Shown here: in pieces, positions 11,456-23,339 of the stretch
How the letters are laid out: each line of letters opens with the position of its first letter
Numbering within the stretch: position 1 is the stretch's first letter
NCBI RefSeq assembly: GCF_047511655.1
Contig: NC_133397.1
Span: 48,498,001-48,562,000, forward strand
Reading direction: 5' to 3'
Source: Castor canadensis
Lineage: Eukaryota > Chordata > Mammalia > Rodentia > Castoridae
Length of the DNA: 64,000 nt
Notes under the pieces: generated by a model
Seen by the model: the letters and a program-made list of their open reading frames with translations, nothing else
Database searches by the model: none
Told to the model about the DNA's origin: nothing
Program-made: the position numbers and the translations under genes

Positions 11456-11552
11456 TGCTTTAGAGGGGATATTGATCACAAGAGCAGGTGGCCAATTTGC
11501 ATTGAAAATAAACTTTTTTAACGTGCTTTTACTTTGAGTGATTTTAGATGGC

Positions 11553-11628
11553 ATTGGGGTTTTGAACTCAGGGCTTCAGTCTTACAAAGCAGGTGCTCTC
11601 CCTCTTGAGCCTTCTTACTTTAAGTGAT
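11553..11628 (-). repeat. ID-like SINE
   Basis: Antisense tRNA-derived SINE. The plus strand 'ttttgaactcagggcttcag' is the complement of the pol III B-box region, and 'agcaggtgctctccctcttgagcc' is the complement of the A-box side. It is diverged and has lost a clear tail. Confidence 0.65.
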
Positions 11629-12378
11629 TTTGAAAAGCTCCTGGTATGAGGTCAATCATCTTCATTCATTACTCTTCAAAAATCTGAAACAGAAATCTCC
11701 ATTTCTATTATAAGCCCACTTTTATCTCTATGTAATTATTTATGCTTCATAAAATTATATGATATGGGCGTGTTCCCTGGGAGAGGATGATGCAATTATA
11801 CAGCAACCATATAGAGATAAAGCAATGATTTATTAGATGAATTAAACATTATCTTTAAAAAAAATGCAAAGAGGGGTAAAATTCATTTTTAAATATGCAA
11901 TTTTGTTCCATACTTTCTATATACTGGATTGCTTCTCATTTTCACCAAACAGGTACAAAATTGTCAGGACCAAATAAAAATTTCACAAGACTTGGTTTTC
12001 TAGTTCATTCCACAAGATTTTTTTGGTTAATGGACAGAACCATTATTAATTATCAGGGACCATCCTTTGAACTTCCCTGTATCACATTATTGTGGGTAGA
12101 ACTGGTCAGCATTTCAGTGGCAAAGAAGAATTCAGAACTGTGTTCTATAATTACTCTTCACTTAAACCATATTCCATCCCCAAGATCTTCCTTTGGCAAA
12201 GTTGGAATGGTACAGTCTAGAAAAGCAAAAGGCACAGGCTTTAGAATCAAACATATATGTATTTAAATCCTGAATATACCTCTTCTCATTGAATTTTAAA
12301 TGAACTATTTTGCTAATGCACTTAAAATGCAGTAATTTAATAAATGAATTTATTTTAATAAGTTTATAGAACAAAAAA

Positions 12379-12545
12379 TGGTCCTCAAACTTTAGCATAG
12401 ATCACAGTCACCTAAGAAGCATGATAAAACACTGACTGTAGATATTATCATGGAATTTCTGATTCACTACATCTGCTGTTTGGCCCAGGAATTTGGATTT
12501 ATAACAAGTTTCCAAGTGTTGATGTTGACAATGCTGGTCTGGCAA
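12379..12545 (+). repeat. MER5A-type hAT relic
   Basis: 'ggtcctcaaactttagcat', 'gatcacagtcacctaagaagc', 'tttctgattcacta' and 'ataacaagtttccaagtg' follow the non-autonomous hAT-Charlie element MER5A from end to end. Confidence 0.75.
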
Positions 12546-12589
12546 CCTCATATATCATGGATAAATTATGAGTGGTAAATTAAGTTCAG

Positions 12590-12760
12590 AGTGTAGGTTG
12601 TGAACAGCTGTTTAACTATTGGGGACTGTTTCCATATCTACAAACAGGAAGAAAAATGGGAAAGAGCCTTGGATAGTTTTCTGCAAAGATTGTATTGTGT
12701 AAATGCACCTGGCACTTAGGGCCATCATTAAATAGTAGACATTATTCTATGGAGTCAGAA
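12590..12760 (+). repeat. MIR-like relic
   Basis: Weak match to the MIR 3' half ('tgtttccatatctacaaacagg', 'gcacctggcacttaggg', 'atcattaaatagtag'). Confidence 0.4.
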
Positions 12761-12856
12761 AGCCCTGAGTTCAAATTAAAGCTCTGTTGATTGCTGACTG
12801 ACTGATCTGTTATAAACTCTTTAATTTCTCAAAGAATCCTTTATTTATATAGTGGA

Positions 12857-13239
12857 TGCTATGGACTGAATTGTGTTCCCCCATTCAAATTTGGAAGACC
12901 TAACCCCCATGTGATGGTATTTGGAGATCGGGTCTTTGGGAGACAATTAGGGTCAGACGAAGTCATAAGAATAGAGCCCTGCGATGTCTTTATAAGAAAA
13001 GACACCTGCAAATCCTCCTTATCTTCCTTTCTCTCCACTTCCCCTTTCCTCTCCCCTCTCTCTTTCTCCAGAGTGAAAATGAGAGCATTTCCAGACAGGA
13101 AATTGTGCTCACCAGGAACTGAATCAACCTTCACCTTGATCTCAGACTTTCTAGCTTCCAAATGTAAGAAATAAATGCCTATGATTAAAGACACCCAGTC
13201 TTTGGTATTTTCTTATGGCAGCCCTAGCTGACTAATTCA
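12857..13239 (+). mobile_element. Solo LTR of the ERVL-MaLR group
   Basis: A 383-bp LTR beginning TG (TGCTATGGACTGAA) and ending CA (GACTAATTCA). It is flanked by an exact 5-bp duplication, GTGGA, at 12852-12856 and 13240-13244. It contains an AATAAA at 13170-13175. The internal order ('ctaacccccatgtgatggta', 'ctttataagaaaagaca', 'ccaccttgatctcagac'-like) matches the MaLR LTRs (MLT1/MST class). There is no internal retroviral sequence beside it, so it is a solo LTR left by recombination. Confidence 0.85.
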
Positions 13240-13244
13240 GTGGA

Positions 13245-13430
13245 GATCATCCCTCTGCTGTAAATTAGAGATATATAAGATGCTGTATGTATAGCACTTG
13301 AAAGAATACTGGCTACATGTAGTGGAAGATGGTAATAATCAATGCGAGTGCTATCATCTAAGAATAATAATAGCACTCTGTTCTTTCTTCCAATTCCTCT
13401 GCAAAATTTCCCTTCATATTAACTTCAAAT
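13245..13430. other. Short non-coding spacer
   Basis: Single-copy sequence between the MaLR LTR and the L1 target site, with nothing recognised. Confidence 0.4.
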
Positions 13431-13440
13431 ATGATGGTCA

Positions 13441-15692
13441 CAAGTAGGCTTCATCCCAGGGATGCAGGGGTGGTTCAACATATGAAAATCAATAAATGTA
13501 ATAAACCACATTAACAGAAGCAAAGACAAAAACCACTTGATCATCTCAATAGATGCAGAAAAAGCCTTTGATAAGATCCAACATCATTTCATGATAAAAG
13601 CTCTAAGAAAACTAGGAATAGAAGGAAAGTTCCTCAACATTATAAAAGCTATATATGACAAACCTACAGCCAGCATTATACTTAACGGAGAAAAACTGAA
13701 ACCATTCCCTCTAAAATCAGGAACCAGACAAGGATGCCCACTATCTCCACTCCTATTCAACATAGTACTGGAATTCCTAGCCAGAGCAATTAGGCAAGAA
13801 GAAGGAATAAAAGGAATACAAATAGGTAAAGAAACTGTCAAAATATCCCTATTTGCAGATGACATGATCCTATACCTTAAAGACCCAAAAAACTCTACTC
13901 AGAAGCTTCTAGACATCATCAATAGCTATAGCAAGGTAGCAGGATATAAAATCAACATAGAAAAATCATTAGCATTTCTATACACTAACAATGAGCAAAC
14001 TGAAAAAGAATGTATGAAAACAATTCCATTTACAATAGCCTCAAAAAAAATCAAATACCTAGGTGTAAACCTAACAAAAGATGTGAAAGACCTCTACAAG
14101 GAAAACTGTACACTTCTGAAGAAAGAGATTGAGGAAGACTATAGAAAGTGGAGAGATCTCCTATGCTCATGGATTGGTAGAATCAACATAGTAAAAATGT
14201 CGATATTCCCTAAAGTTATCTACATGTTTAATGCAATTCCCATCAAAATTCCAATGACATTCATTAAAGAGATTGAAAAATCTACTGTTAAATTTATATG
14301 GAAACACAAGAGGCCACGAATAGCCAAGGCAATACTCAGTCAAAAGAACAATGCAGGAGGTATCACAATACCTGACTTCAAACTATATTACAAAGCAATA
14401 ACAATAAAAACAGCATGGTACTGGCACAAAAACAGACATGAAGACCAGTGGAACAGAATAGAGGACCCAGATATGAAGCCACACAACTATAACCAATTGT
14501 CTTTGACAAAGGAACTAAAAATATACAATGGAGAAATAGCAGCCTCTTCAACAAAAACTGCTGGGAAAACTGGTTAGCAGTCTGCAAAAAACTGAAACTA
14601 GATCCATGTATATCACCCTATACCAAGATTAACTCAAAATGGATCAAGGATCTTAATATCAGACCCCAAACTCTTAAGTTGATACAAGAAAGAGTAGGAA
14701 ATACTCTGGAGTTAGTAGGTATAGGTAAGAACTTTCTCAATGAAACCCCAGCAGCACAGCAACTAAGAGATAGCATAGATAAATGGGACCTCATAAAACT
14801 AAAAAGCTTCTGTGCATCAAAAGAAATGGTCTCTAAACTGAAGAGAACACCCATAGAGTGGGAGAAAATATTTGCCAACTATACATCAGACAAAGGACTG
14901 ATAACCAGAATATAGAGGAAACTTAAAAAACTAAATTCTCCCAAAACTAATGAACCAATAAAGAAATGGGCACGTGAACTAAACAGAACTTTCTCAAAAG
15001 AAGAAATTCAAATGGCCAAAAAACACATGAAAAAATGCTCACCATCTCTAGCAATAAAGGAAATGCAAATTAAAACCATGCTAAGATTCCACCTCACCCC
15101 TGTTAGAATAGCCATCATCAGCAACACCACCACCAACAGGTGTTGGCGAGGATGCGGGGTAAAAGGAACCCTCTTACACTGTTGGTGGGAATGTAAACTA
15201 GTACAACCACTCTGGAAAAAAATTTGGAGGCTACTTAAAAAGCTGGACATCGATCTACCATTTGATCCAGCAATATCACTCTTGGGGATATACCCAAAAG
15301 ACTGTTACTCCAGAGGCACCTGCACATCCATGTTTATTGCGGCACTATTCACAATAGCCAAGTTATGGAAACAGCCAAGATGCCCCACCACTGACGAATG
15401 GATTAAGAAAATGTGGTATCTATACACAATGGAATTTTATGCAGCCATGAAGAAGAACGAAATGCTATTATTCGCTGGTAAACGGATGGAATTGGAAAAC
15501 ATCATTCTGAGTGAGGTTAGCCTGGCCCAAAGACCAAAAATCGTATGTTCTCCCTCATATGTGGACATTAGATCAAGGGCAAACACAACAAGGGGATTGG
15601 ACTATGAGCACATGATAAAAGCGAGAGCACACAAGGGAGGGGTGAGGATAGGTAAGACACCTACAAAACTAACTAGCACTTGTTGCCCTTAA
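13441..15692 (+). pseudogene. Truncated L1 ORF2 pseudogene
   Basis: C-terminal ~60% of L1 ORF2. The reverse transcriptase part is well preserved: '[12 protein letters not shown]', '[14 protein letters not shown]' and an intact F-A-D-D catalytic box at 13852-13863. The Cys-rich C-terminal segment ('[19 protein letters not shown]') lies near 15140-15200. The frame is broken by a TGA near 13478, loss of one base near 14505 leading to a stop at 14575-14577, and an in-frame TAG at 14913-14915. After that TAG the frame stays open to the natural TAA at 15690-15692. The same TAG is present at the same codon in copy 1. Confidence 0.93.
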
Positions 15693-15948
15693 CGCAGAGA
15701 AACTAAAGCAGATACCTTAAAGCAACGGAGGCCAATAGGAAAAGGGGAACAGGTACTAGAGAAAAGGTTAGATCAAAAAGAATTAACCTAGAAGGTAACA
15801 CCCATGCACAGGAAATCAATGTGAGTCAATGCCCTGTATAGCTATCCTTATCTCAACCAGCAAAAACCCTTGTTCCTTATTATTATTGCTTATACTCTCT
15901 CTACAACAAAATTAGAAATAAGGGCAAAATAGTTTCTGCTGGGTATTG

Positions 15949-16017
15949 AGGGGGTGGGGGGGAGAGGGAGGGGGCGGAGTGGGTGGTAAGGGAGGGGGTG
16001 GGGGCAGGGGGGAGAAA
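15949..16017 (+). repeat. G-rich tract of the L1 3'UTR
   Basis: Runs of 3-6 G separated by A, T or GA ('gggggtggggggg', 'gagggagggggcgg', 'gggggtgggggcagggggg'). At least four G-runs are adjacent, so quadruplex formation is plausible. Confidence 0.85.
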
Positions 16018-16080
16018 TGAACCAAGCCTTGTATGCACATATGAATAATAAAAGAAAAATGAAAAAAAACATGATGGTCA

Positions 16081-16755
16081 GCTAATTGTTGGGCATGTCG
16101 ATGAGAAAGTAGTCACTGCCTTTAAACTTTGTTACAGATTATTTCTGTATCTCATCTTTGAACCTATGCATATTTATATATGAACAAAAAAGGCACCACA
16201 CATCTTCTTGTGTTCAGCCTACCCAAGATAAGTAAGCCATCTTGGGTGGCTCATTTTCTGGTGATGTTCCTGTTTTTCAAGCATCTTGGTCAGCAGGCTC
16301 CTGGGGTATCTTGCACGTGTATTTCCCATTAAAATAGAAACTAAAGAGTGGTAACTATGATCTTTTCTGGCTGGTACTCAGGTTCCATTTTCTTCTGTAA
16401 TTAACCTGGGGTGGATGTTTTTGGAGGGGAAGAAGGAGGCACTTATTTATGGATTGAAAGTTGGACTTGAATATGACACTGGGTTAAATAGCTTAAACTG
16501 ACTATGGGGAAAATTCCTCCTGTGTTTTCCATCTCACTAAAATTTACTCATTTATAAGTAGATTCCTCCAGGCCTTATGTTTCTACAATTTTTAAAAATC
16601 TAATTTTGTTTGCAAAATCATGTCAAAACATATAAAGAATTAATTGAAGCTTTAAAAGTAGAAAGACAAAGTAGTAAAACCAAATGCCTCTGATTACTTC
16701 AGGAGCAATGTTCTATTGTGATGAATACCATTTTGGAATCACCTAATCAAGTAAA
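16081..16755. other. Non-coding sequence, nothing recognised
   Basis: Single-copy AT-rich sequence without a named repeat or open frame. Confidence 0.4.
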
Positions 16756-16759
16756 GTTG

Positions 16760-17340
16760 CTGTGAAGGGGCAACTTTTAATGGCTATTGTTATTTTACTT
16801 ATGAAAAAGACATTATGTACAGCTACCCTGGGGAAAGTCTGGCAGCTTCATATAAACCTAAACATATATGTAGTATATAACGAAGCAATCCCACTCATAG
16901 GTATTTACCCAAGAGAAATGAAAACTGACATTCACAACAAAACTGACATGCAAATGTTTATTAAAGCTTTATTTGTAATTACAAAAAATGGAAATAACCC
17001 AAGTGTCCCTCAGTGGGTGAGGGACGCATCTGTGCAACGGACAGATTACAGGCTATTGTCACGTGCAGCAACATGGATGGATTTCAAAGACATTTTGCCA
17101 AATGAAAAGTTACATAACGGAAATTATAGGAAATTCTTGAAAAAATAACAATGAAAGGAAAGAACAGATCAATGATTTTCCACTGCTTAAAGGCCAATGG
17201 GGGACTACAAAGCAATAGCATCAGAGAACTTGGGGAATGATAGAATTGTTCAGTTTTTGATTGCAGTGGTGGTTCTGTGAGTCTACATGTTAAGCAAAAT
17301 TCATAGACCTGTACACCAAAAGTAGTCAATTTTAAGGTTA
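16760..17340 (+). mobile_element. Old LINE-1 3' fragment
   Basis: Diverged ORF2 C-terminus and 3'UTR of an ancient L1. The 128-codon frame at 16762-17148 still reads 'LIGIYPREMKTDIHNKTDMQ' and 'ALFVITKNGNNPSVPQW', the ORF2 C-terminal pattern. Downstream come 'ggtggttctgtgagtctaca' and 'gacctgtacaccaaaagtagtcaattttaa', typical of L1M 3' ends. It is much older than copies 1 and 2. Confidence 0.85.
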
Positions 17341-18740
17341 ATGAAAAAATAATTCTAAAAAGATTAGTTTGGGGAAGGAACAGGAAAAAACATATCTCTT
17401 TCAGGAATACAAATAATTATCCCAGTGTAGTAGGCAGTGAGGTTTTAAATGTGCATTGAGCTGAATCTATTATGGGATGTCTGCATAAGTAGGAAATGTC
17501 AGGAAGGGATTTAATTTTAATTGTTGTGCATAATGAAGGAATGGAGGAAGGATGGATTCAATTTTACCCACGCGGGACGTACAACAACCAAAATTCACAG
17601 GACAATATAACGAGTTAACAACACTCATAGATTGCTTTGGAAATCCCTAATCCTCACCACTTATTAACTTTCTGATCTCTACTGCATTTCAAAAGTGAAT
17701 TGCATCTGGATTCTGAGTTTGAGATGCCCAAGAGGGGAAGTGATGGGGTCAAAAGTGGGAGTTCACCTTCCTTTACACTGCACATCAGTTATTCATATCC
17801 CACCATCTGAAACTAATTTGTTGTACGCAATTTATTCCATAAAGTTGCTGGAATAAACAATGCATGCAAAAGTCCTTAGATGTGTATTCACCAGGGACTT
17901 GCCTGACTATGTGTGATTTTTTAGGTCTCTCAGAACTTTCAGATGCCATCCAGCACCTGGGATGTCACGTGGATTCTCAGAGGGCCTATTATTTATAAAC
18001 AAAGATATTCATGTAGTTTGTTATCTATGACTGATGTGACACGAGCCCCAGCCCTTACTCCCAAGTTGTTCTTAAGTCCAGACTAATGGGTTAATAACAG
18101 GGAATAGACAGGCCTACTTTCTCCCTCTGGTCCAAATAAGCACAACAGGATTAGGGATTGTGACAGGTTACAACATTGTGGTTTGTCACTTGCCTCCCTA
18201 AAAATGAACAGAACCTTAGATGGTGCATTTTCCATGATGTTATTTGCAGGGTGTGGCCCAACTTCAGTTCTGTGATTTAGATGCTAAAGCATTTCCCACA
18301 ATTTCTCAAGCCTTTCCACCTGCATCCTTACTTCCAAGAGCCTTGGGAGGTGATGAGTGATACAGAGGAACAACACAGTTCTCCTCACAGACTTCACAAA
18401 TGTCATATGGTCATTAAAACACAGTTCTTAAGTTATACATCCCAAACTTCATTTTACCTCTTTTAAAGAGAGGTGCTTTTTCTCACCATAGTCCATATTT
18501 TCATTTTGTCTCCATAATAAATCAAAGCATTATGCATAAAATTTTCCCCCGAATCCCTGTACCATTGTGATCACTTTAAGATAGAGAGTACATATAATTA
18601 CAGGATATTTTTTAATGCTTGTCAGTTCTGGAACTATACTTTTGACTTTCTCCTTGTACTGAAAGGATTGTCCCTTCTGTAGGAGTCTTTTGGCACATGT
18701 TTCTTATGTTACATTCTTGGAGGGCATCAGACTCCATGCT
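17341..18740. other. Non-coding sequence, nothing recognised
   Basis: No named repeat, open frame or RNA gene. 17560-18180 is somewhat less AT-rich and holds a few CpGs ('ccacgcgggacgtac'). It could be conserved non-coding sequence, but I have no evidence of function. Confidence 0.4.
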
Positions 18741-18744
18741 ATTT

Positions 18745-19060
18745 AGAAATGTTTTCAAAACATCTTCTAGGTACCAGGCACTATTCCAGGTACTGAAGAA
18801 AATAGACAAAGTCACTGGATTTGTGGGGCAGGGGTAGGAGTGTGGGGGAGGGAATAAACAAAGAAATAGAAAATACTTTCAGAGCATGTGAAATGCTGGG
18901 AAGGAAATACAACCTGATGAGATAATGAGTGTAGGGGTGGGAGAGTGCATAGACAGATGATCATTGGAAGACTGAATAAGAAAGAGGTGACATTGAGCTC
19001 AGTCAGAAATAAGAAGCCAGCCCTGTAAAGACTGGAACCTTATTTATCCATATTTGAAGA
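18745..19060 (+). repeat. Ancient interspersed repeat, family not assigned
   Basis: The series 'taggtaccaggcactattccaggtactg', 'aataaacaaagaaatagaaaat' and 'gaggtgacattgagctcagtcagaaataagaag' is a pattern common in mammalian genomes as a repeat. I cannot name the family with confidence. Confidence 0.4.
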
Positions 19061-19820
19061 GTGAAAATAGGAATTGACTCTATTTTATCTAATAATTTAC
19101 TTAAGGAATTGTTTTATTTCCTTAAAGTCTTAGTTGAGGTTGGTTTGGAAGTCCTGGCATCTAAGAGAGGGCAACTTCTACCTAAGTCATAATTCTGTGA
19201 AAGTGGCAGTTTCTGTACTTCCTGCTTCTGTAGCTGGTCATAGGGCCTCTGTTGATAATCATGACATATTCTATGTTCAACTTATTCCATGTTCCCTTGC
19301 TCTCTGTCATAAATATGGCTAGTTGGGAATTTTTACCTTGTGGAGTGAATCAAATATTTTTGCTTACAGGATACAAATCATCAGTGGTCTTTATGGGATG
19401 GTGATCCAATTTCCTACTGATCAGTGTTTCAAGGCATAGTGTCCTAGCAAATTTCCTGGGTTCCAGCGATACTCTTCCTTGTTTCCACTGTGTCACAGTA
19501 GGAACCTATTCCTCTTGGTAATAGGGGTCAGTTGCTTTGGCCAGCACAGTGAAGTGCCTGATAGCTAGGGTATGAGGAGCCCCAAGGAGTCTTGGCTCTC
19601 AATTTAAGTGTACTATGCATGTTAATTGCTTCCCTACCTTCCCTTTTTCTGCTACCTCATTTTAAAGGCATTGGTGGTGACTAAAACTTTATAGTTTAGG
19701 TTCAAAGTAGGTGTGGCACTAAATTGACATCACACCCAGGAGTAATACAGTATTATAGGACTATCTGTTTCCCCTGTGTTGGGTACATGAGTTTTCATCC
19801 ATAGAAGAATGTGTTGAAAG
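19061..19820. other. Non-coding sequence, nothing recognised
   Basis: Single-copy sequence with no feature that I can support. Confidence 0.4.
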
Positions 19821-19822
19821 AC

Positions 19823-20137
19823 AGCTTGGTGCAGTAGCTCAAGCCTGTAATCCTAGACATTCAGGAGGCAGAGATTTGGAGGATTGCAGTTTGAGGTCAG
19901 CTGGAGCAAAAAGTTCACAAGACCCCATCTCATTCAGTAAAAAGGTGCATGCCTGTCATCCCAGCTGCACGGGAAGCATAAATAGGAGGATTATGGCTCA
20001 AGTGTGCCTGGGCATAAATGCAAGATCCTATTTGAAAAATAACTAAAGCAAAAAGGGTTGGAGGAGGGCTTAAGTGGTAGAGTGCCTGCCTTGCAAACAC
20101 AAGGCCCTGAGTTCAAACTCCAGTATTGCCACACACG
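19823..20137 (+). repeat. Composite SINE: B1-like, B1-like, ID-like
   Basis: Three joined SINE units in sense orientation. The first B1-like unit ('agcctgtaatcctagacattc', 'aggcagagatttggaggattg') runs to about 19945. A second ('catgcctgtcatcccagctg', 'gcataaataggaggat') runs to about 20045. They are followed by an ID/tRNA-like unit ('gagggcttaagtggtagag', 'aaggccctgagttcaaactc'), which carries A- and B-box-like motifs. B1-ID composites are known from several non-murid rodent lineages. Confidence 0.75.
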
Positions 20138-20284
20138 TTGAAGGACAAAAATGATGAACTATACTGGTCATTTTCCCTCTGACCTCATGGGCCTTTTCAC
20201 CATCCTGTTCTTGTGCATCCATAAGCTTACCTTTCAAACTGCATTACCAGGGTAACTTTGGCTTTTGATTCCAAGTGAGTTCGT

Positions 20285-20605
20285 CTAATGGGAGGCACTA
20301 GATGGAGTATAGAGGCCAGGAGGAGAAAGAGGTCGGAGTATTTATTCCTGTCCCCCAAGTCCTGTAGCATGTGACTTGATGGTGGCTTCTTCCCCCTACC
20401 TAAGGGCCTATCTCCTCTGACTGGCCTCTGGCCTCCAATTCTGGCAATAACTCCCTCTACTGTTGCTTCTTCAAGATGGAGATGGGAAAGGCTTTCTACT
20501 ATTGCTGCAGTTAAAAGCCCCTGGACCTTTCAAAGTTCCCGGATTCTTTGGACTAGGCTTTGGACTAGACAATTAGGTTCTTTCTGGAACCTTGACTAAT
20601 ACAAG
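20285..20605 (+). mobile_element. LTR-like fragment
   Basis: The stretch 'gggaggcactagatggagtat', 'ggaggagaaagaggtcggag', 'tatttattcctgtccccc' and the ending 'ccttgactaatacaa' resembles an old ERVL-class LTR or MER-type repeat. No target-site duplication was found. The call rests on recalled pattern only. Confidence 0.35.
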
Positions 20606-20849
20606 GAGGATTTTATGGCATAAAATTGGGATGAGTAGATGTTAATTAAAACATGCATGGTTCTATAGGCAGTAAATTTTTTTACTGCAAATTTGTTTGG
20701 AAGTTGAAGATTTTCAGCATGAAAATATCATAACCTCTTCTTCCCTTTAAAAAGATTACTATGATTGTCTATGGAGAGTATAATTTTGAGGAACACATAC
20801 ACATAAACACCAATAGTAAAAAATGCTACAATCTGAATATTTTATCTCA

Positions 20850-21030
20850 GGTATTATTTTAAACACCTAAATTCATGTTATTCTGTAATCTCATAACCTC
20901 CCCATGAAGTTATTATGTCCATTTTTGAGACAGAAAAAATGGGGCACAAAGGTCAAGCCACTTGCCCAATGACACATTAATTGCTCATTTGGGACAAATA
21001 TAGCCTTCTGTTGAACCTTGTCCCAGTCCT
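20850..21030 (-). repeat. MIR SINE relic
   Basis: Antisense MIR: 'ttctgtaatctcataacctccccatgaag', 'tccatttttgagacagaaaaaatgggg' and 'caagccacttgcccaatgacacatta' on the plus strand. Confidence 0.65.
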
Positions 21031-21049
21031 ACACGGTATTCCAGTATGA

Positions 21050-22900
21050 TTGTCTTCAACAGGCATGACTGTATCAAGCTAGCTGCTGCAGGCTGGGGGG
21101 TAACATGGTAGACCAGTGAATTCCATGATCATAAGCCTATTGACACCCTTTGTTTTCTGATCAAGAAAATAAATTCCTTGCTGTGTGTGGGATACCAGGA
21201 CAATGGACAAAGCATTCTATAAGTTCAAGGATGGTAGTTTTGGCAGAAGTAATACATTCAGGAAAGGAAAATATATATCCATACTAAGTGTCATTGAAAT
21301 AGGAACAAACCTCTGTCCCTTCCATGATGGAATAGTTTCCATGTAATCAACCAGTTGTCAGGTTGATGGCTGATGACTCAAGGAATGGTGTCACTTTGGG
21401 GACTCAGTGTTGGTCTCTACTGCTGGTAGATTTGGCACCATGATCACAGGTAGGTTGGCCTTGGTAAATGAAAACCCATGTTGCTGGGCCAAGCATAACC
21501 TCCATCCTTTCCATCCTGGCCACTTTGTTCTTAAGCTATTGGGCAATGACAGGGGTGGTTATGTGAAGAGTGCTCACTGGTATTTATAAAACAGGTCAAT
21601 TTATCCAGTTGATTATTAAAATCCTCCTCTTCTTTGGTGTACATTCACATGGACACAATATCATCACTTTTTCCCAAAGAAGTCTCTCATCATACCTCTT
21701 CTCCAAATTTCTTTGTCACCAATTTTTCAATCATGTCCATCTAGCCAAACAATCAGCCATAGCCATTAACTGGTATAAAATCACACATGTGGTCATTGCT
21801 TCTTCCAAGAAAAGTGCCCGGGAGGTATACTACCTAAAGTTCTGACCACTGGTAAGATTTCTTTCTGTACTGCCTACTGTCCTTCAGGGAAGGATATTCC
21901 TGAAAGGGCCCTTGAATTTTTGTTGCATTTATTTTCTACCTAATGATATGCAAAAGTCTTGCCAATAAGTTTCCAGTGGTTGCTACTAATTACTCTCTAG
22001 GTCCAATAAGCATCAAATCATCATTGCAATAGTCAAGTGTCATATCTTATGGAAGGGATAGGTAATCAAGATCCTTGTAAACTAAATTATGGCATAAGGG
22101 TGAAAAGTTGATATACCTCTGAGATAGGATGGTAAAAGTGGATTGCAAACTTTGCCAGCTAAAAGCAACTTCTTCTGGTGATTTTTTAGTAATAATACCT
22201 GTGAGTAAAGATCAGTAGCTGTGTTCCAGGTGTCAGGAAATATGTTAAATTGCTCAAGCAAGCTTCTGGTACAGCAATTGCAAACTGGAGTTGTCACCTG
22301 GTCAAGTTTACGACAATCCATTATCATTCTCCAAGATCTTTCCGTCTTCTGCATAGGTCACATAAGAATGTGGACGTAGTAGGAATCACCACTTCTGCAA
22401 CTTTTAGTTCTCCATGGTGGCACTAATGTATGAAATCCCTCCAGGGATTGCTTTTGGCTTATTACTCTTCTAAGTAGAGGCAGTTCTGTTGGTTTTTACT
22501 TGGCCTTTCCCACCATAAAAGCCTTTACTCCACAGCTCAGGGAACTAGTGTGTGGGTTCTGTCAGCTGCTGAGTATGACTATTCTAATTATAATTCTGGA
22601 AGTGGGGAAATGACCACAGTATGGTTTGGGGAAGTTAGTGGCTCACTGTGAGATGGACCTGAGCTAAAACTCTTTGGATTTCCTGATCTCTATTAACACC
22701 TACTCTGACTGGTGGATCACAATGACTTTTGGGTCTGATTCTGTAGGAGGGATGGGGGGTGAGAGATAATTGGAGAGATGGGAGAAAAAGAGGAGGAAAA
22801 ACAGATAAACCAAATGAAAGGGAGATTTTACAATTGGCAAGAGTTTGCCACAGTTTGCTTGGGAGCAACTGTAGAGGCATTAAGAACAAGAGAAGAGATT
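21050..22900 (-). mobile_element. ERV-L internal region fossil
   Basis: Diverged internal part of an endogenous retrovirus of the ERV-L (class III) group, minus strand. Reverse transcriptase-like sequence lies at about 22354-21990. RNase H and integrase-like sequence follows towards 21060 ('ggggactcagtgttggtctc' read on the plus strand is a familiar ERV-L stretch). Sequence at 22625-22900 may extend it on the 5' side. Every frame has many stops and no flanking LTR pair was found. It is an ancient, dead copy. Confidence 0.65.
21990..22354 (-). pseudogene. ERV-L pol (reverse transcriptase) remnant
   Basis: A 90-codon open stretch (22354-22082) reads 'SWRMIMDCRKLDQVTTPV' near its start, the pattern of the retroviral RT fingers region, then becomes unrecognisable. 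Further on, in another segment, the catalytic di-aspartate is visible at 22017-22022, followed by 'LMLIGP'. The two codons before it are Cys-Asn, so the usual Tyr of the active-site box is lost. It is non-functional because of stops, frameshifts and the changed active site. Confidence 0.65.
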
Positions 22901-23339
22901 TTGAGAAGTGTTGTTAGAGGTCATGAATTAGATTTCATTTAATGCTCTTTGTCATATATGAATAAGAGTGGGGATTATTTTAAAAATTATTTATATTATA
23001 TTATTTCACTAGCACTGGAACATATGGTTCATATTTGGGTAATATTTAAATTTAATAAACATAAAATTTATGCCTCAAATTACCTTTAGAGAAGACTATT
23101 TAGAGATCCTGCACAGTAGCCTTTTCTCCCTTTAAGGAGGGTATTGAGCTGGGCCTATGGAAAACATGTAGAGCATACATATTGTAAAGCTATAGTTATA
23201 TGGTAAGCATCTACAAAAGTTGTAGAAATTACTTATACAAATGATCAATCCATGTTAAAACATATTTATTTCAAGGTTGTTGTTCCTTTGAAAACTCTTG
23301 ATTTCACAGTGAAGATTATAAATTAGGTTTTTAATCTGT

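Larger units (their letters stand above)
13441..16070 (+). mobile_element. 5'-truncated LINE-1 (copy 2)
   Basis: L1 of the same family as copy 1, plus strand, 2630 bp, starting inside the reverse transcriptase region ('caagtaggcttcatccc') and ending in an A-rich tail. It is flanked by a perfect 10-bp target-site duplication, ATGATGGTCA, at 13431-13440 and 16071-16080. The ORF2 remnant is 13441-15692, followed by the G-rich 3'UTR and 'gcacatatgaataataaaag'. It cannot move on its own, as it lacks promoter, ORF1 and endonuclease. Confidence 0.95.
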
